51,953 nucleotides of DNA from Mogibacterium sp. (GCA_016775335.1 JAEUGJ010000010.1:158850-210802); one strand, 5' to 3'. Counted from the stretch's first letter, positions 42,754 through 51,791 are shown. Made by a program: numbers and translations. Notes: generated by a model not told the origin, from the sequence alone.

Positions 42754-44142
42754 ATGAATGAAATTAAACTGAACGAGCGGACCCATCTTTTGCAGGAAGA
42801 GCCGTACAGCTATCAGCTGCAGGATGTGGCAGAGCCGAATTTGATGCGGGAATTCTTCGAATACACGGAGATTCCGAAGGTTTCGTTCAACTTCCGGCGG
42901 AGCCCGTACAACATGCCGGAGAATATATGGATTACGGATACCACCTTCCGGGACGGCCAGCAGTCTCGGGAGCCGTATACCGTGCAGCAGATTTTGGACA
43001 TCTACAAAATGATTTCCAAACTGTCCGGGCCGAAGGGGATTATCCGGCAGACGGAGTTTTTTGTATACAGCGACCGGGACCGGGAGGCCATCGAGAAGTG
43101 CATGGATCTGGGGCTGAAGTTCCCGGAAATCACCACGTGGATTCGGGCAAAGAAGGAGGACTTCAAGTTGGTGCACGATATTGGCGTGAAGGAGACCGGC
43201 ATCCTGGTGAGCTGCTCGGATTATCATATTTTTACGAAGCTGGGTATGACGAGACGCCAGGCCATGGAGCATTACCTTTCCGTTATCAACGACGCGTTTG
43301 AGGCCGGCGTGGTGCCGCGGTGTCATCTGGAGGATATTACGCGGGCGGATTTCTACGGATTCGTAGTGCCGTTCGTGAGAGCCATTCAGGAGATGTCGGA
43401 CCAGGCAAAGATTCCGGTGAAGTTCCGCATGTGCGATACGTTGGGATACGGAATCCCGTACGTGGGAACGGCGCTTCCGCGAAGCGTGCCGGGCATCGTC
43501 TACGGCATGCAGAACTACTGCGATGTGCCGAGCGAGATGCTGGAGTGGCACGGCCACAACGACTTCTACAAGGCCGTGGCCAACGCGGCCAGCGCGTGGC
43601 TGTACGGATGCGCATCGGTGAACACCACCCTGTTCGGCATCGGCGAGCGGACGGGAAATGTGCCGATGGAGGCCATGGTATTCGAGTATGCACAGCTGAA
43701 GGGAACCCTGGACGGAATGGACACTACGGTAATCACCGACCTGGCGAGATACTACGAGAAGAAGATCGGATTCAAGGTGCCGCCGCAGACTCCTTTTGTG
43801 GGAGAGAATTTCAACGTTACCAAAGCGGGCATTCACGCCGACGGACTGCTGAAGAACGAAGAAATCTACAATATCTTCGATACCAAGAAATTCCTGAAGC
43901 GGCCGCCGCTGGTATCTCTCAACCAGAATTCCGGTGCCGCCGGCGTTGCGCTGTGGATTAACGAATCCTACGGCCTGGAGGGCGAACACCGGGTCGGCAA
44001 GCACAGTCCGGTGGTGAAATACGTGAAGAGCTGGATTGATGAGCAGTACGCCAACGGCAGAATGTCCATCATCAGCGGAAAAGAAGTGGACAAGAAGATT
44101 GATGAATTTATCGCCTCCGATATGGGGACAGAAGGAGAGTAG
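42754..44142 (+). CDS. Re-citrate synthase (isopropylmalate/homocitrate synthase family)
   Basis: A 462-aa DRE-TIM metallolyase. The metal and substrate motif reads WITDTTFRDGQQSREPYT, and EWHGHNDFYKA gives the metal-binding His pair. It resembles the Re-face-stereospecific citrate synthase described in Clostridium kluyveri rather than LeuA, with a long N-terminal extension before the barrel (about 1-65). It would condense acetyl-CoA and oxaloacetate. Aconitase and isocitrate dehydrogenase genes directly follow, so citrate is the expected product; homocitrate synthase is the main alternative. Confidence 0.87.
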   Translation: MNEIKLNERTHLLQEEPYSYQLQDVAEPNLMREFFEYTEIPKVSFNFRRSPYNMPENIWITDTTFRDGQQSREPYTVQQILDIYKMISKLSGPKGIIRQTEFFVYSDRDREAIEKCMDLGLKFPEITTWIRAKKEDFKLVHDIGVKETGILVSCSDYHIFTKLGMTRRQAMEHYLSVINDAFEAGVVPRCHLEDITRADFYGFVVPFVRAIQEMSDQAKIPVKFRMCDTLGYGIPYVGTALPRSVPGIVYGMQNYCDVPSEMLEWHGHNDFYKAVANAASAWLYGCASVNTTLFGIGERTGNVPMEAMVFEYAQLKGTLDGMDTTVITDLARYYEKKIGFKVPPQTPFVGENFNVTKAGIHADGLLKNEEIYNIFDTKKFLKRPPLVSLNQNSGAAGVALWINESYGLEGEHRVGKHSPVVKYVKSWIDEQYANGRMSIISGKEVDKKIDEFIASDMGTEGE

Positions 44143-44147
44143 TGAAA

Positions 44148-46073
44148 ATGGGTAAGACAATTGCAGAGAAGATTATCGAACAGCATCTGCTTTCAGGGGA
44201 AATGAAGACCGGGGAGGAAATCGGTCTTCGAATCGATCAGACGCTGACTCAGGATGCCACCGGAACCATGGCGTATCTGGAATTTGAGTCCATGGGCGTG
44301 GATCAAGTTCGGACGGAGCGGTCCGTGGCCTATATCGACCACAACACGCTGCAGTCCGGTTTCGAGAATGCGGACGACCATCGGTACATCCAGAGCGTTG
44401 CGGCAAAGCATGGCATCTGGTTCTCCCGTCCGGGAAACGGCATTTGCCATCAGCTGCAGTATGAACGCATTGGAAAACCGGGAAAGACGTTAATCGGTTC
44501 CGATTCCCACACCCCAACCGGCGGCGGTCTGGGCATGCTGGCCATGGGTGCCGGCGGAATGGACGTGGCGGTTGCCATGGGCGGCGGTGCGTATTACATT
44601 CCGATGCCTCGTATGATTCGGGTGAACCTGAAGAACCGGCTGGGCGACAATGTGAGCGCCAAGGACGTGATTCTGGAAGTGCTGAGACAGCTGTCCGTAA
44701 AGGGCGGCGTGGGCGCCATCGTGGAATACGGCGGGGAAGGAATTCAGTCCCTTAGCGTGCCGGAGCGCTGCACCATCACCAATATGGGAGCCGAGCTGGG
44801 CGCCACCACCTCGATTTTTCCGTCGGATGAAGAGACCCGGAAGTTCCTTAAGGCTCAGAACCGCGAAGAGGATTGGATTCCGCTGTCCAGCGATGAAGAT
44901 GCGGTATATGCAGAGGAGTACACCATCGATTTGAGCGAGCTGAAGCCGCTGGCCGCCTGCCCGCACAGCCCGGACAACGTGAAGCCGGTGGACGAATTGA
45001 AGAAAATCAAGGTGGATCAGATTGCCATCGGATCCTGCACCAATTCCTCCTATGCGGATATGCTGAAGGTGGCTCGGATGCTGAAGGGAAAGAAAATTGC
45101 CGACGGCGTCAGCCTTGGAATTTCCCCGGGATCCCGCCAGGTGCTTTCCATGCTGGCGGAGTGCGGAGCGCTGACGGATATGATCGATGCCGGTGCTCGG
45201 ATTCTGGAATGCACCTGCGGTCCGTGCATCGGAATGGGATTCTCTCCGAATTCCGGCGGCGTGAGCCTGCGGACCTTTAACCGAAACTTCCTGGGCCGTT
45301 CCGGAACCAAGGACGGACAGGTGTACCTGGTGAGCCCGGAAACCGCGGCGGCTTCCGCGCTGACGGGATATATCACGGATCCGACGACCATGGAATCCGT
45401 CGGAAAGGTAGAGATTCCGGAACAGTTCCGGATTAATGACAGTGGATTTATTCCGCCGCTGCCGCCGGAAGAGGCGAAGGATGCGGAAGTGCTTCGGGGA
45501 CCGAACATCAAGCCGTTCCCGGAAACCCACCCGCTGGAAAACGAAATTCAGGCGGAGGTCATCCTGAAGGTGGGGGACAACATCACCACGGATCACATCA
45601 TGCCGGCGGGCTCCAAAGTCCTGCCGTACCGTTCCAACATTCCGAAGATTTCCACCTTCTGTTTTGGCGTGGTAGATGAAACCTTCCCGGAACGGGCCAA
45701 AGCGGCGGGCAAGGGAATCATCGTAGGCGGTTCCAACTACGGCCAGGGGTCTTCCCGGGAACATGCGGCATTGGCGCCGCTCTACCTGGGCATTCGGGCG
45801 GTCATCGTGAAGAGCTTTGCCCGGATTCACATGGCCAACCTGGTGAACGCGGGGATTCTGCCGCTGGTATTCGAGAATCCGGCGGATTACGATTTGATTC
45901 GTCAGGGCGATGTGCTGACCCTTTCGGATATCTTCGAAGGGCTGAAGGAAAACCGGGTGATTCTTCACGCCGGGGAAAAAGAAATTCCGCTGCGGATGGA
46001 GCTGGCGGAGAGACAGAAGGAAATGCTCTTGGCCGGCGGATTGCTGAAATACGCGGCGGCAACGGGAAAATAA
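44148..46073 (+). CDS. Aconitate hydratase
   Basis: A 641-aa [4Fe-4S] dehydratase interconverting citrate and isocitrate. SDSHTPTGGGLG, the cluster cysteines in GSCTNSS and ECTCGPCIGMGF, and the C-terminal swivel-domain motif GGSNYGQGSSREHAA are present. Size matches the short anaerobic type. AAGGAGA (44132-44138) lies 9 bp before ATG 44148, preferred over GTG 44142. Confidence 0.95.
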   Translation: MGKTIAEKIIEQHLLSGEMKTGEEIGLRIDQTLTQDATGTMAYLEFESMGVDQVRTERSVAYIDHNTLQSGFENADDHRYIQSVAAKHGIWFSRPGNGICHQLQYERIGKPGKTLIGSDSHTPTGGGLGMLAMGAGGMDVAVAMGGGAYYIPMPRMIRVNLKNRLGDNVSAKDVILEVLRQLSVKGGVGAIVEYGGEGIQSLSVPERCTITNMGAELGATTSIFPSDEETRKFLKAQNREEDWIPLSSDEDAVYAEEYTIDLSELKPLAACPHSPDNVKPVDELKKIKVDQIAIGSCTNSSYADMLKVARMLKGKKIADGVSLGISPGSRQVLSMLAECGALTDMIDAGARILECTCGPCIGMGFSPNSGGVSLRTFNRNFLGRSGTKDGQVYLVSPETAAASALTGYITDPTTMESVGKVEIPEQFRINDSGFIPPLPPEEAKDAEVLRGPNIKPFPETHPLENEIQAEVILKVGDNITTDHIMPAGSKVLPYRSNIPKISTFCFGVVDETFPERAKAAGKGIIVGGSNYGQGSSREHAALAPLYLGIRAVIVKSFARIHMANLVNAGILPLVFENPADYDLIRQGDVLTLSDIFEGLKENRVILHAGEKEIPLRMELAERQKEMLLAGGLLKYAAATGK

Positions 46074-46091
46074 AGGAAAGAAGGAAAGACA

Positions 46092-47258
46092 GTGGACTGT
46101 GGAGTTGAGAAGGATATTCAGAAAGCGGTAGCGGAATTTGAAGTGCTGCTGCGGGAACAGGTAGAACGAAACGAGCGGATCCGGAAGAGCCGGGAATCCG
46201 CCGAAAGCGGTAAAGCGGAAGACCGGGGCGTGACCATCGGCCTGACGGCAGGGGACGGCATCGGCCCGGTCATCATGAAGGAAGCCCGGGCGGTGCTGGA
46301 AAAGCTGCTGGCAGAGGAGCTGGAGGAGGGCAAGGTATGCCTGCGGGAAATCGAAGGCTTCACTTTGGAAAACCGCCTGGAAAAGGGGCAGACCGTTCCG
46401 GATGAGGTGCTGGCGGAGATGCGGCAGTGCGACGTGCTGCTGAAAGGACCCACCACCACGCCGAACGCATCCATGAATACAAAGAATCTGGAAAGCGCCA
46501 ACGTATACCTGCGGAAAACCTTTGACCTGTATGCCAACGTGCGTCCGGTATCCATTCCGGAAGAGGGCATCGACTGGACCTTCTTCCGGGAGAATACGGA
46601 AGGGGAATACGCTTTGGGAAGTCGCGGCATTCGAATCGGAGATTCGCTGGATGTGGATTTCAAGGTGACCACACGGGAGGGTACCCTGCGAATCGCTCGG
46701 GCCGCCTTCGATTTCGCCCGGGCCAACGGAAAGAAGCGGGTGTCCATCGTGACAAAGGCCAATATCATGAAGAAGACCGACGGCGACTTCCTTCAGATCT
46801 GCCGAGAGGTGGCGGAAGAATATCCGGAAATCGAGACGGACAACTGGTTCGTGGACATCATGGCGGCCAACCTGGTGAACAAAGATATTCGGAATCAATT
46901 CCAGGTATTCCTGTTGCCGAACCTGTACGGAGACATCATCACCGATGAAGCTGCGCAGATTCAGGGTGGTGTGGGCACCGCCGGAAGTGCCAACATCGGA
47001 CGGGATTATGCCCTGTTCGAAGCCATTCACGGAAGCGCTCCGCGCATGGTGGAGGAAGGCATTGAAGGATATGCCAATCCGGCCAGCCTGATGAAGGCTG
47101 CCGCTATGATGCTGTCCCACATCGGATACGTGGAAAAAGCGGCGCGCTTGGAAAAAGCACTGGATGCGGCAGACGCGAAGCTGGGACCGAAGATGACCGG
47201 ACTGCCGGGAGGCGGAACCTGCCGGGAGTTTGCGGACGAGGTGCTGGCGGCGCTGTAG
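46092..47258 (+). CDS. Isocitrate dehydrogenase (isocitrate/isopropylmalate family)
   Basis: A 388-aa decarboxylating dehydrogenase with TAGDGIGPVI near residue 55, KGPTTTPNASMNTKNLES, TFFRENTEGEYALG, and LYGDIITDEAAQIQGGVG. An N-terminal extension of about 45 residues precedes the catalytic fold. With its neighbours it makes 2-oxoglutarate, mainly for glutamate synthesis in an organism without a full TCA cycle. It starts at GTG after AAGGAAAG. NAD versus NADP use cannot be told. Confidence 0.9.
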   Translation: MDCGVEKDIQKAVAEFEVLLREQVERNERIRKSRESAESGKAEDRGVTIGLTAGDGIGPVIMKEARAVLEKLLAEELEEGKVCLREIEGFTLENRLEKGQTVPDEVLAEMRQCDVLLKGPTTTPNASMNTKNLESANVYLRKTFDLYANVRPVSIPEEGIDWTFFRENTEGEYALGSRGIRIGDSLDVDFKVTTREGTLRIARAAFDFARANGKKRVSIVTKANIMKKTDGDFLQICREVAEEYPEIETDNWFVDIMAANLVNKDIRNQFQVFLLPNLYGDIITDEAAQIQGGVGTAGSANIGRDYALFEAIHGSAPRMVEEGIEGYANPASLMKAAAMMLSHIGYVEKAARLEKALDAADAKLGPKMTGLPGGGTCREFADEVLAAL

Positions 47259-47300
47259 GAAAGGTGTCGGAAATGTTCGCCTTCCCAAAACCTCTTTTTG

Positions 47301-47309
47301 TGGTACAAT
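47301..47309 (+). promoter_or_regulatory. Extended -10 promoter of the AEC transporter gene
   Basis: TGGTACAAT (TACAAT 47304-47309), 35 bp before the start; no clear -35. Confidence 0.45.
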
Positions 47310-47344
47310 ATTCCTCGTAAATGAAAGAGGAATGGGAGCAACTG

Positions 47345-48286
47345 ATGATACATAATTTTATCGTGTGCTTAAATGCGGTCATCCCGCTGGTGCTGTACCT
47401 GGTAGTGGGAATGCTAGTGCGGAAATACAGCGTGCTGACGGAAAAGGACGTGCGGAAATTCAACAAAATGGTGTTCGTGGTGTTTTTTCCGGCGCTGATG
47501 TTTGAAAATCTCTATTCGGCGGATATTTCGGAAGCCTTCGACGGGCGGCTGATTCTTTTTGCCTGCCTTTTCGTGCTGGCGGTGTGCGGAATCACCTGGG
47601 CCATCGTGGTCCGCATGGACATACCGGACCGAACCCGAGGGGCCATGATTCAGGCGGTGTACCGGAGCAACTTCATCCTTATGGGGCTGCCGGTGGCGGA
47701 GAACATCTACGGCAAGGGCTGCGTGTCGGTGACGGCGGCGCTGATCATGTTCGTGGTGCCGCTGTACAACTTCCTGGCGGTCATCGTGCTGGAGTACTTC
47801 CGAGGCGGCCGGGCGGATCTGAAGTCCGTGCTGAAAAAAATCCTGACGAACCCGATTATCCTGGGTGCGGTGGCGGCGATTCTGGCGCTGGCCCTGAACA
47901 TTTCGGTGCCTTCCGCGGTGAACAAAACCATCTCCGGAATGTGCGATGCCACCACGCCGATTGCCATGATTCTGCTGGGTGCATCCTTCAACAAGGGCAG
48001 CGTTCACACGGGTAAAAAAAATCTTGCGATATGCGTCCTGGGCCGGCTGGTCGTCGTGCCGGCGATTGGCTTGGGGCTTGCGGCGGTGCTGGGCGTCCGA
48101 GACGTGGCGCTGGTTTCCCTGATCGCCATGATGGCGGCGCCGCCGGCGGTTTCCTCCTATACCATGGCGGAGGCAATGGACTCCGACGGCGAGCTGGCGG
48201 GAAATGCGGTGATTTTTGCCACGCCTCTGTCCTGCGTGACCATCTTCCTGTGGCTGTTCCTGTTCAAATCCCTGGGGATGTTTTAA
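47345..48286 (+). CDS. AEC-family (auxin efflux carrier-type) transporter
   Basis: A 313-aa membrane protein with about ten helices in two halves. The conserved first-half region VVGMLVRKYSVLTEKDVRKFNKMVFVVFFPALMFENLY and the second-half AVNKTISGMCDATTPIAMILLGASF match the AEC/MleP family, which exports or takes up malate, malonate and other carboxylates. GGGAG (47334-47338) fits ATG 47345 better than the ATG at 47321. Next to the citrate operon, so a dicarboxylate substrate is plausible but unproven. Confidence 0.86.
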   Translation: MIHNFIVCLNAVIPLVLYLVVGMLVRKYSVLTEKDVRKFNKMVFVVFFPALMFENLYSADISEAFDGRLILFACLFVLAVCGITWAIVVRMDIPDRTRGAMIQAVYRSNFILMGLPVAENIYGKGCVSVTAALIMFVVPLYNFLAVIVLEYFRGGRADLKSVLKKILTNPIILGAVAAILALALNISVPSAVNKTISGMCDATTPIAMILLGASFNKGSVHTGKKNLAICVLGRLVVVPAIGLGLAAVLGVRDVALVSLIAMMAAPPAVSSYTMAEAMDSDGELAGNAVIFATPLSCVTIFLWLFLFKSLGMF

Positions 48287-48360
48287 ACAAAAATCCTGTT
48301 TTTCACAGGGCGCCTATTGAAAACTACATTTTTGGCGAAAGAAAACGACCGAAGTCAACG

Positions 48361-48398
48361 AGAGGAAAAGAGCTGCTGCGGCAGCTCTTTCTCTTTTC
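48361..48398 (+). terminator. Terminator of the AEC transporter gene
   Basis: AGAGCTGC / GCAGCTCT with loop TGCG, extended by weak outer pairing, followed by TTCTCTTTT. Confidence 0.7.
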
Positions 48399-48423
48399 CC
48401 GATTCCGGGCGCGCGGGCTTTCC

Positions 48424-48860
48424 TGTTGGCGCCTTGCTCCCCGCAAGCCTAATGAATTCGGTTTCCGAGCGCGAACCCCGGACCGGAAAGAGATGGAAAA
48501 GCGGCCGGGCTCAGTTTCGGTTCGCGCCTGCCTGCCGGCAAAGCCAATGAATTCGGTTTTCGAGCGCGAACCCCGGACCGGAAAGAGATGGAAAAGCGGC
48601 CCGTGCTCAGCTTCGGTTCGCGCCCGCCGGCCGGCAAGCCCAATGAATTCGGTTTTCGAGCGCGAACCCTGGAACGGAAGGAGGTGGAAAAGCAGCCCAT
48701 GTTCGGGTTCGGTTCGCGCCCGCCGGCCGGCAAAGCCAATGAGTTCGGTTTCCGAGCGCGAACCCTGGAACGGGAGGAGGCGGAAAAGCAGCCCGGACTC
48801 AGGTTTGGTTCGCGCCCGCCGGCCGGCAAACCCAATGAATTCGGTTTCCGAGCGCGAACC
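48424..48860 (-). repeat. 96-bp tandem array of hairpin repeats, stem type 2, inverted (5 copies)
   Basis: Hairpins at 48424-48477 (left arm degenerate), 48519-48572, 48615-48668, 48711-48764 and 48807-48860 are spaced 95-96 bp. The last four have perfect arms GGTTCGCGC / GCGCGAACC and 36-nt loops. Read on the minus strand the loops (for example GAAAACCGAATTCATTGGC) align with those of the array at 154-410, and the linkers are also related. So this is the same element in the opposite orientation. The 48287-48997 stretch contains no supported gene; open frames through the array, with 32-residue repeats, are period artefacts. Confidence 0.85.
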
Positions 48861-48911
48861 GCCCGCCCGGATTGTGTGAAGCAAAAAACACAGGAATTCC
48901 CATCCACTTCC

Positions 48912-48940
48912 TTGAACGAGTGATAGGACTCTGATAAAAT
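48912..48940 (+). promoter_or_regulatory. Promoter of the metal GTPase operon
   Basis: TTGAAC (48912-48917), 17-bp spacer, TGATAAAAT with TAAAAT at 48935-48940. A Zur-type operator could be expected here but I could not identify one. Confidence 0.75.
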
Positions 48941-48997
48941 TAAATACGTTGAACCAAAACCTTCGGGTTTGAGATATATAAGAAAGAAGGGATAGAA

Positions 48998-50209
48998 ATG
49001 ACGAAAGTAGATATTTTTTCCGGATTCCTGGGAGCCGGAAAGACGACGCTGATTCGGAAGCTGATTGAGGAAGCCTATGGCGATGAGAAAATCGTTCTGA
49101 TCGAGAACGAATTCGGAGAAATCGGTGTGGACAAGGGATTCCTGAAGAATACGGGAATCCAGATTAACCAGATGAATGCCGGATGCATTTGCTGCACCCT
49201 GGTAGGCGATTTCGGAAAGGCACTGAACGAGGTTATCGAGCAGTACCATCCGGACCGGATTCTCATCGAGCCATCCGGCGTGGGTAAACTTTCCGACGTT
49301 ATCATCGCTGTGCAGGATCTGGAGAACGATGAGATTCAGCTGAACGGTTTCACTACCGTGGTAGATGCCAAGAAGGCGAAGATGTATTTGAAGAACTTCG
49401 GTGAATTCTACGTGAACCAGGTGGAGCACGCCAGCTCCATTATCCTGAGCCACGTACAGGGATTGAGCCAGGAGAAAATCGATCAGGTCATCGGCCTGCT
49501 GAGAAAACATAATACCGAGGCATCCATCGTGACCACAGATTGGAAGGAAATCAGCGGCAAGAAGATTCTGGAAACCATGGAGCAGAAGAAGACTTTGTCC
49601 GCAGAGCTGGATCATCTGAGAGAGGAAGCGCATCGAGAGCAGGCAGAGCACGAGGCGGAACACCATCATCACGACCATGAGGAGCATGACCACGATCATG
49701 AGTGCGGATGCGATCACCACGATCACGATCATGAGGAGTACGGCTGCTGCGGCCATCACGAGCACCATCACAATCATGATCACGAGGAGCACGAGCACGA
49801 CCACGATCACGAATGCGGATGCGATCACCACCATGACCATGAGGAGCATGAACACGATCACGATCACGATCACGATCATGAGTGCGGATGCGGACATCAT
49901 CACCATCATCATCATCACCACGGTCACGATGCGGACGAAGTGTTCGATGAATTCGGTGTTACCACTGCTCACAAATACAGCAGAGAGCAGATTGAAGCGG
50001 CCCTGGAAGCCATTCAGGATGAAGAGAAGTGCGGACAGGTGCTCCGTTCCAAGGGTATCCTGGAGGGCACCGACGGAAAGTGGTACCAGTTCGATTACGT
50101 TCCGGGCGAACCGGAAGTGCGTGAAGGCGAGCCGGAAGCGACCGGCATGATTTGCGTTATCGGCGTGGGCCTGGCACAGAATCACATCAAGGAATTGTTC
50201 GGATTATAA
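48998..50209 (+). CDS. COG0523 metal GTPase with long His/Cys-rich insert
   Basis: A 403-aa G3E GTPase of the CobW/ZNG group, probably a metallochaperone or zinc insertase. It has Walker A GFLGAGKTT (9-17), the metal-binding CxCC motif as CICC (63-66), and EPSG (91-94). Residues 212-311 are almost only His, Asp, Glu, Cys and Gly, with ECGC three times (235-238, 272-275, 295-298) and a run of nine or more His, able to bind several metal ions. A CobW C-terminal domain follows (ATGMICVIGVG...). AGAAAGAAGGGA precedes the ATG. Its partner gene follows after 15 bp. Confidence 0.9.
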   Translation: MTKVDIFSGFLGAGKTTLIRKLIEEAYGDEKIVLIENEFGEIGVDKGFLKNTGIQINQMNAGCICCTLVGDFGKALNEVIEQYHPDRILIEPSGVGKLSDVIIAVQDLENDEIQLNGFTTVVDAKKAKMYLKNFGEFYVNQVEHASSIILSHVQGLSQEKIDQVIGLLRKHNTEASIVTTDWKEISGKKILETMEQKKTLSAELDHLREEAHREQAEHEAEHHHHDHEEHDHDHECGCDHHDHDHEEYGCCGHHEHHHNHDHEEHEHDHDHECGCDHHHDHEEHEHDHDHDHDHECGCGHHHHHHHHHGHDADEVFDEFGVTTAHKYSREQIEAALEAIQDEEKCGQVLRSKGILEGTDGKWYQFDYVPGEPEVREGEPEATGMICVIGVGLAQNHIKELFGL

Positions 50210-50224
50210 TATCAGGGGAGAATT

Positions 50225-51199
50225 ATGGCAGTAAGATTGGAAGATCGTCAAGCCCGAGAACTGCCGGTATATCTTTTTACCGGATTCCTGGGCGGTGGCA
50301 AAACTACTTTTATTCAAGATACACTGAACAGCCCGGACTTCGATCCGGAGGTGCCGACGCTGCTCTTGGTCTGCGAAGAGGGCGAGGTGGAATACGACAT
50401 CAGCGCTTTCGCCGGCCCGGAAAACGTTTTCGTGGAATACATCGATGACGAGGCGGATTTGACCCGCATGGCGCTGCAGAAGATGGAGAGCAAATACCGG
50501 TTCGACCGGGTTTTGGTGGAGTACAACGGCATGTGGATGCTCCAGTCCCTGTTCGCCAACCTGCCGCCCAACTGGATTGTGGCGCAGGAGATGTTGTTCA
50601 TGGACGCCACCACGTTCCTGATGTACAACCAGAACATGCGGCAGCTGTGCTTCGACAAAATGCAGACTGCGGAGCTGGTGGTGTTTAATCGTTGCACCAA
50701 GGGTTTTGACAAAATGCCGTTCCACAAGGAGGTGCGGGTGGCGAACCGGAGATCTCAGATTCTCTACGAGTACGGTCCGTACGATGTGGAGCCGGATGAT
50801 ATCGAGGATCCGCTGCCCTTCGACAAGACCCAGTCCAAAATCACCATTTCCGATGATGATTACGCGGAGTGGTACCGGGACATCAACGAGAACGAGGACG
50901 ATTACGATGGCAAAATCCTGACACTGAAGGGTCGCGTGGTCATGGCGGAGGATTTGAGCACGAAGGGGCGTTTCGCCTTCGGCCGTCACGTGATGACCTG
51001 CTGCGTGGAGGATATTCAGTTCGCCGGATTGATGTGCATTTACGCCAATGCGGACGAGTTCAAGACCGGCGATTGGGTGGAAATCACCGCCAAAGTCCGG
51101 GTGGAATACGAGGAAGCCTACGGCGAGAAGGGCCCGGTGCTCTACGCCAAGTCGGTAAAAGCATGTGCGCCGGCGGACCCGGAGGTGGCCACGTTCTAG
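50225..51199 (+). CDS. CobW-type GTPase fused to a TIGR03943/DUF1980-like domain
   Basis: A 324-aa protein with a G3E GTPase-like N-terminus (Walker A GFLGGGKTT, 20-28) lacking the CxCC metal motif and having EYNG where EPSG is usual. The C-terminal part (about 210-324: LKGRVVMAEDL, FGRHVMTCCVEDIQFAGLM, GDWVEITAKV, GPVLYAKSV) resembles the C-terminal domain of TIGR03943/DUF1980 proteins. Those are usually encoded with a permease and a COG0523 GTPase in zinc-linked loci. No permease is found here. It probably works with the upstream His-rich GTPase. GGGGAGA precedes the ATG. Confidence 0.82.
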   Translation: MAVRLEDRQARELPVYLFTGFLGGGKTTFIQDTLNSPDFDPEVPTLLLVCEEGEVEYDISAFAGPENVFVEYIDDEADLTRMALQKMESKYRFDRVLVEYNGMWMLQSLFANLPPNWIVAQEMLFMDATTFLMYNQNMRQLCFDKMQTAELVVFNRCTKGFDKMPFHKEVRVANRRSQILYEYGPYDVEPDDIEDPLPFDKTQSKITISDDDYAEWYRDINENEDDYDGKILTLKGRVVMAEDLSTKGRFAFGRHVMTCCVEDIQFAGLMCIYANADEFKTGDWVEITAKVRVEYEEAYGEKGPVLYAKSVKACAPADPEVATF

Positions 51200-51318
51200 A
51201 AAAACAGGATGCGCTGTGGACTCAATGAGGTTGTCCGGCGGTGCTGACAGAAAAAACTAGGACGGCGTCGCCGTTCTGTTGAGGCCGTTCCGGCAGCATT
51301 TGAGAAAATAAGAAGATT

Positions 51319-51371
51319 AAAACAGCGGTGTGCTGCGGGGCAAAATGCCCGTTGGCACACCGCTGTTTTTC
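51319..51371 (+). terminator. Terminator of the metal GTPase operon
   Basis: Perfect 13-bp arms AACAGCGGTGTGC (51321-51333) / GCACACCGCTGTT (51355-51367), followed by TTT. A smaller hairpin GGACGGC-GTC-GCCGTT lies near 51260-51279. The 51200-51953 stretch has no supported gene. Confidence 0.85.
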
Positions 51372-51413
51372 GGTAAGCGACTCTAATTTGAGTCATTTCC
51401 GGGGGAATCGGAA

Positions 51414-51460
51414 GAAATTGACGACGAAACGTTTCTCCCCGAAGTTTCGTCGTCAATTTC
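51414..51460. repeat. Perfect 17-bp inverted repeat, stem type 4
   Basis: GAAATTGACGACGAAAC (51414-51430) and its complement (51444-51460) around a 13-nt loop containing CTCCCCGAA. No T-run follows, so it is not a typical terminator. A relative with nearly the same stem lies at 51596-51640. Confidence 0.75.
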
Positions 51461-51595
51461 CCGCGGCCGCTGGGTAGATTAGAGTTGAATGCTTGGGGGA
51501 GAGGACAGGATGAGGCCTTGGAAGCAGGAAATTCAGATGGCCTGAATTGAAAAAGTAAGTTCTGTTTTTGTTCTGGCGGCACGAGGTAATGATTA

Positions 51596-51640
51596 GAATT
51601 GACGGCGAACAGAGAAAGAGGGAACGTTCGTCGTCAATTC
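51596..51640. repeat. Second hairpin of stem type 4
   Basis: GAATTGACGGCGAAC (51596-51610) / GTTCGTCGTCAATTC (51626-51640), one mismatch, 15-nt loop rich in A and G, then TTTTTCTTAGG. On the plus strand it could end transcription. Confidence 0.7.
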
Positions 51641-51679
51641 TTTTTCTTAGGAAAATATGAAAGGGTCTTCGTCCGGATG

Positions 51680-51735
51680 GACGTGGTGCTTCACACGCGT
51701 CAAAGCCTTAATCCTTCGTCGCGGGGCACCACGTC
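51680..51735 (-). repeat. Hairpin repeat, stem type 3, inverted copy
   Basis: Arms GACGTGGTGC (51680-51689) / GCACCACGTC (51726-51735), loop 36 nt. Read on the minus strand the loop starts CCCGCGACGAAGGATTAAGG and aligns with the loops at 10551 and 10636, so this is the same sub-type reversed. Confidence 0.75.
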
Positions 51736-51791
51736 AATGGGCCCGGAAGCTCGCCTGTCCCCCGGCATCGGCGCAGGAACTATGTGAAGAT

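Noticed and set aside
48324..48884. Open frames of about 110-190 codons over the second array, and the read-through extension to 578 codons from 50185 on the minus strand
   Set aside because: Artefacts of the 96-bp period; the longer one runs antisense to the His-rich GTPase gene.
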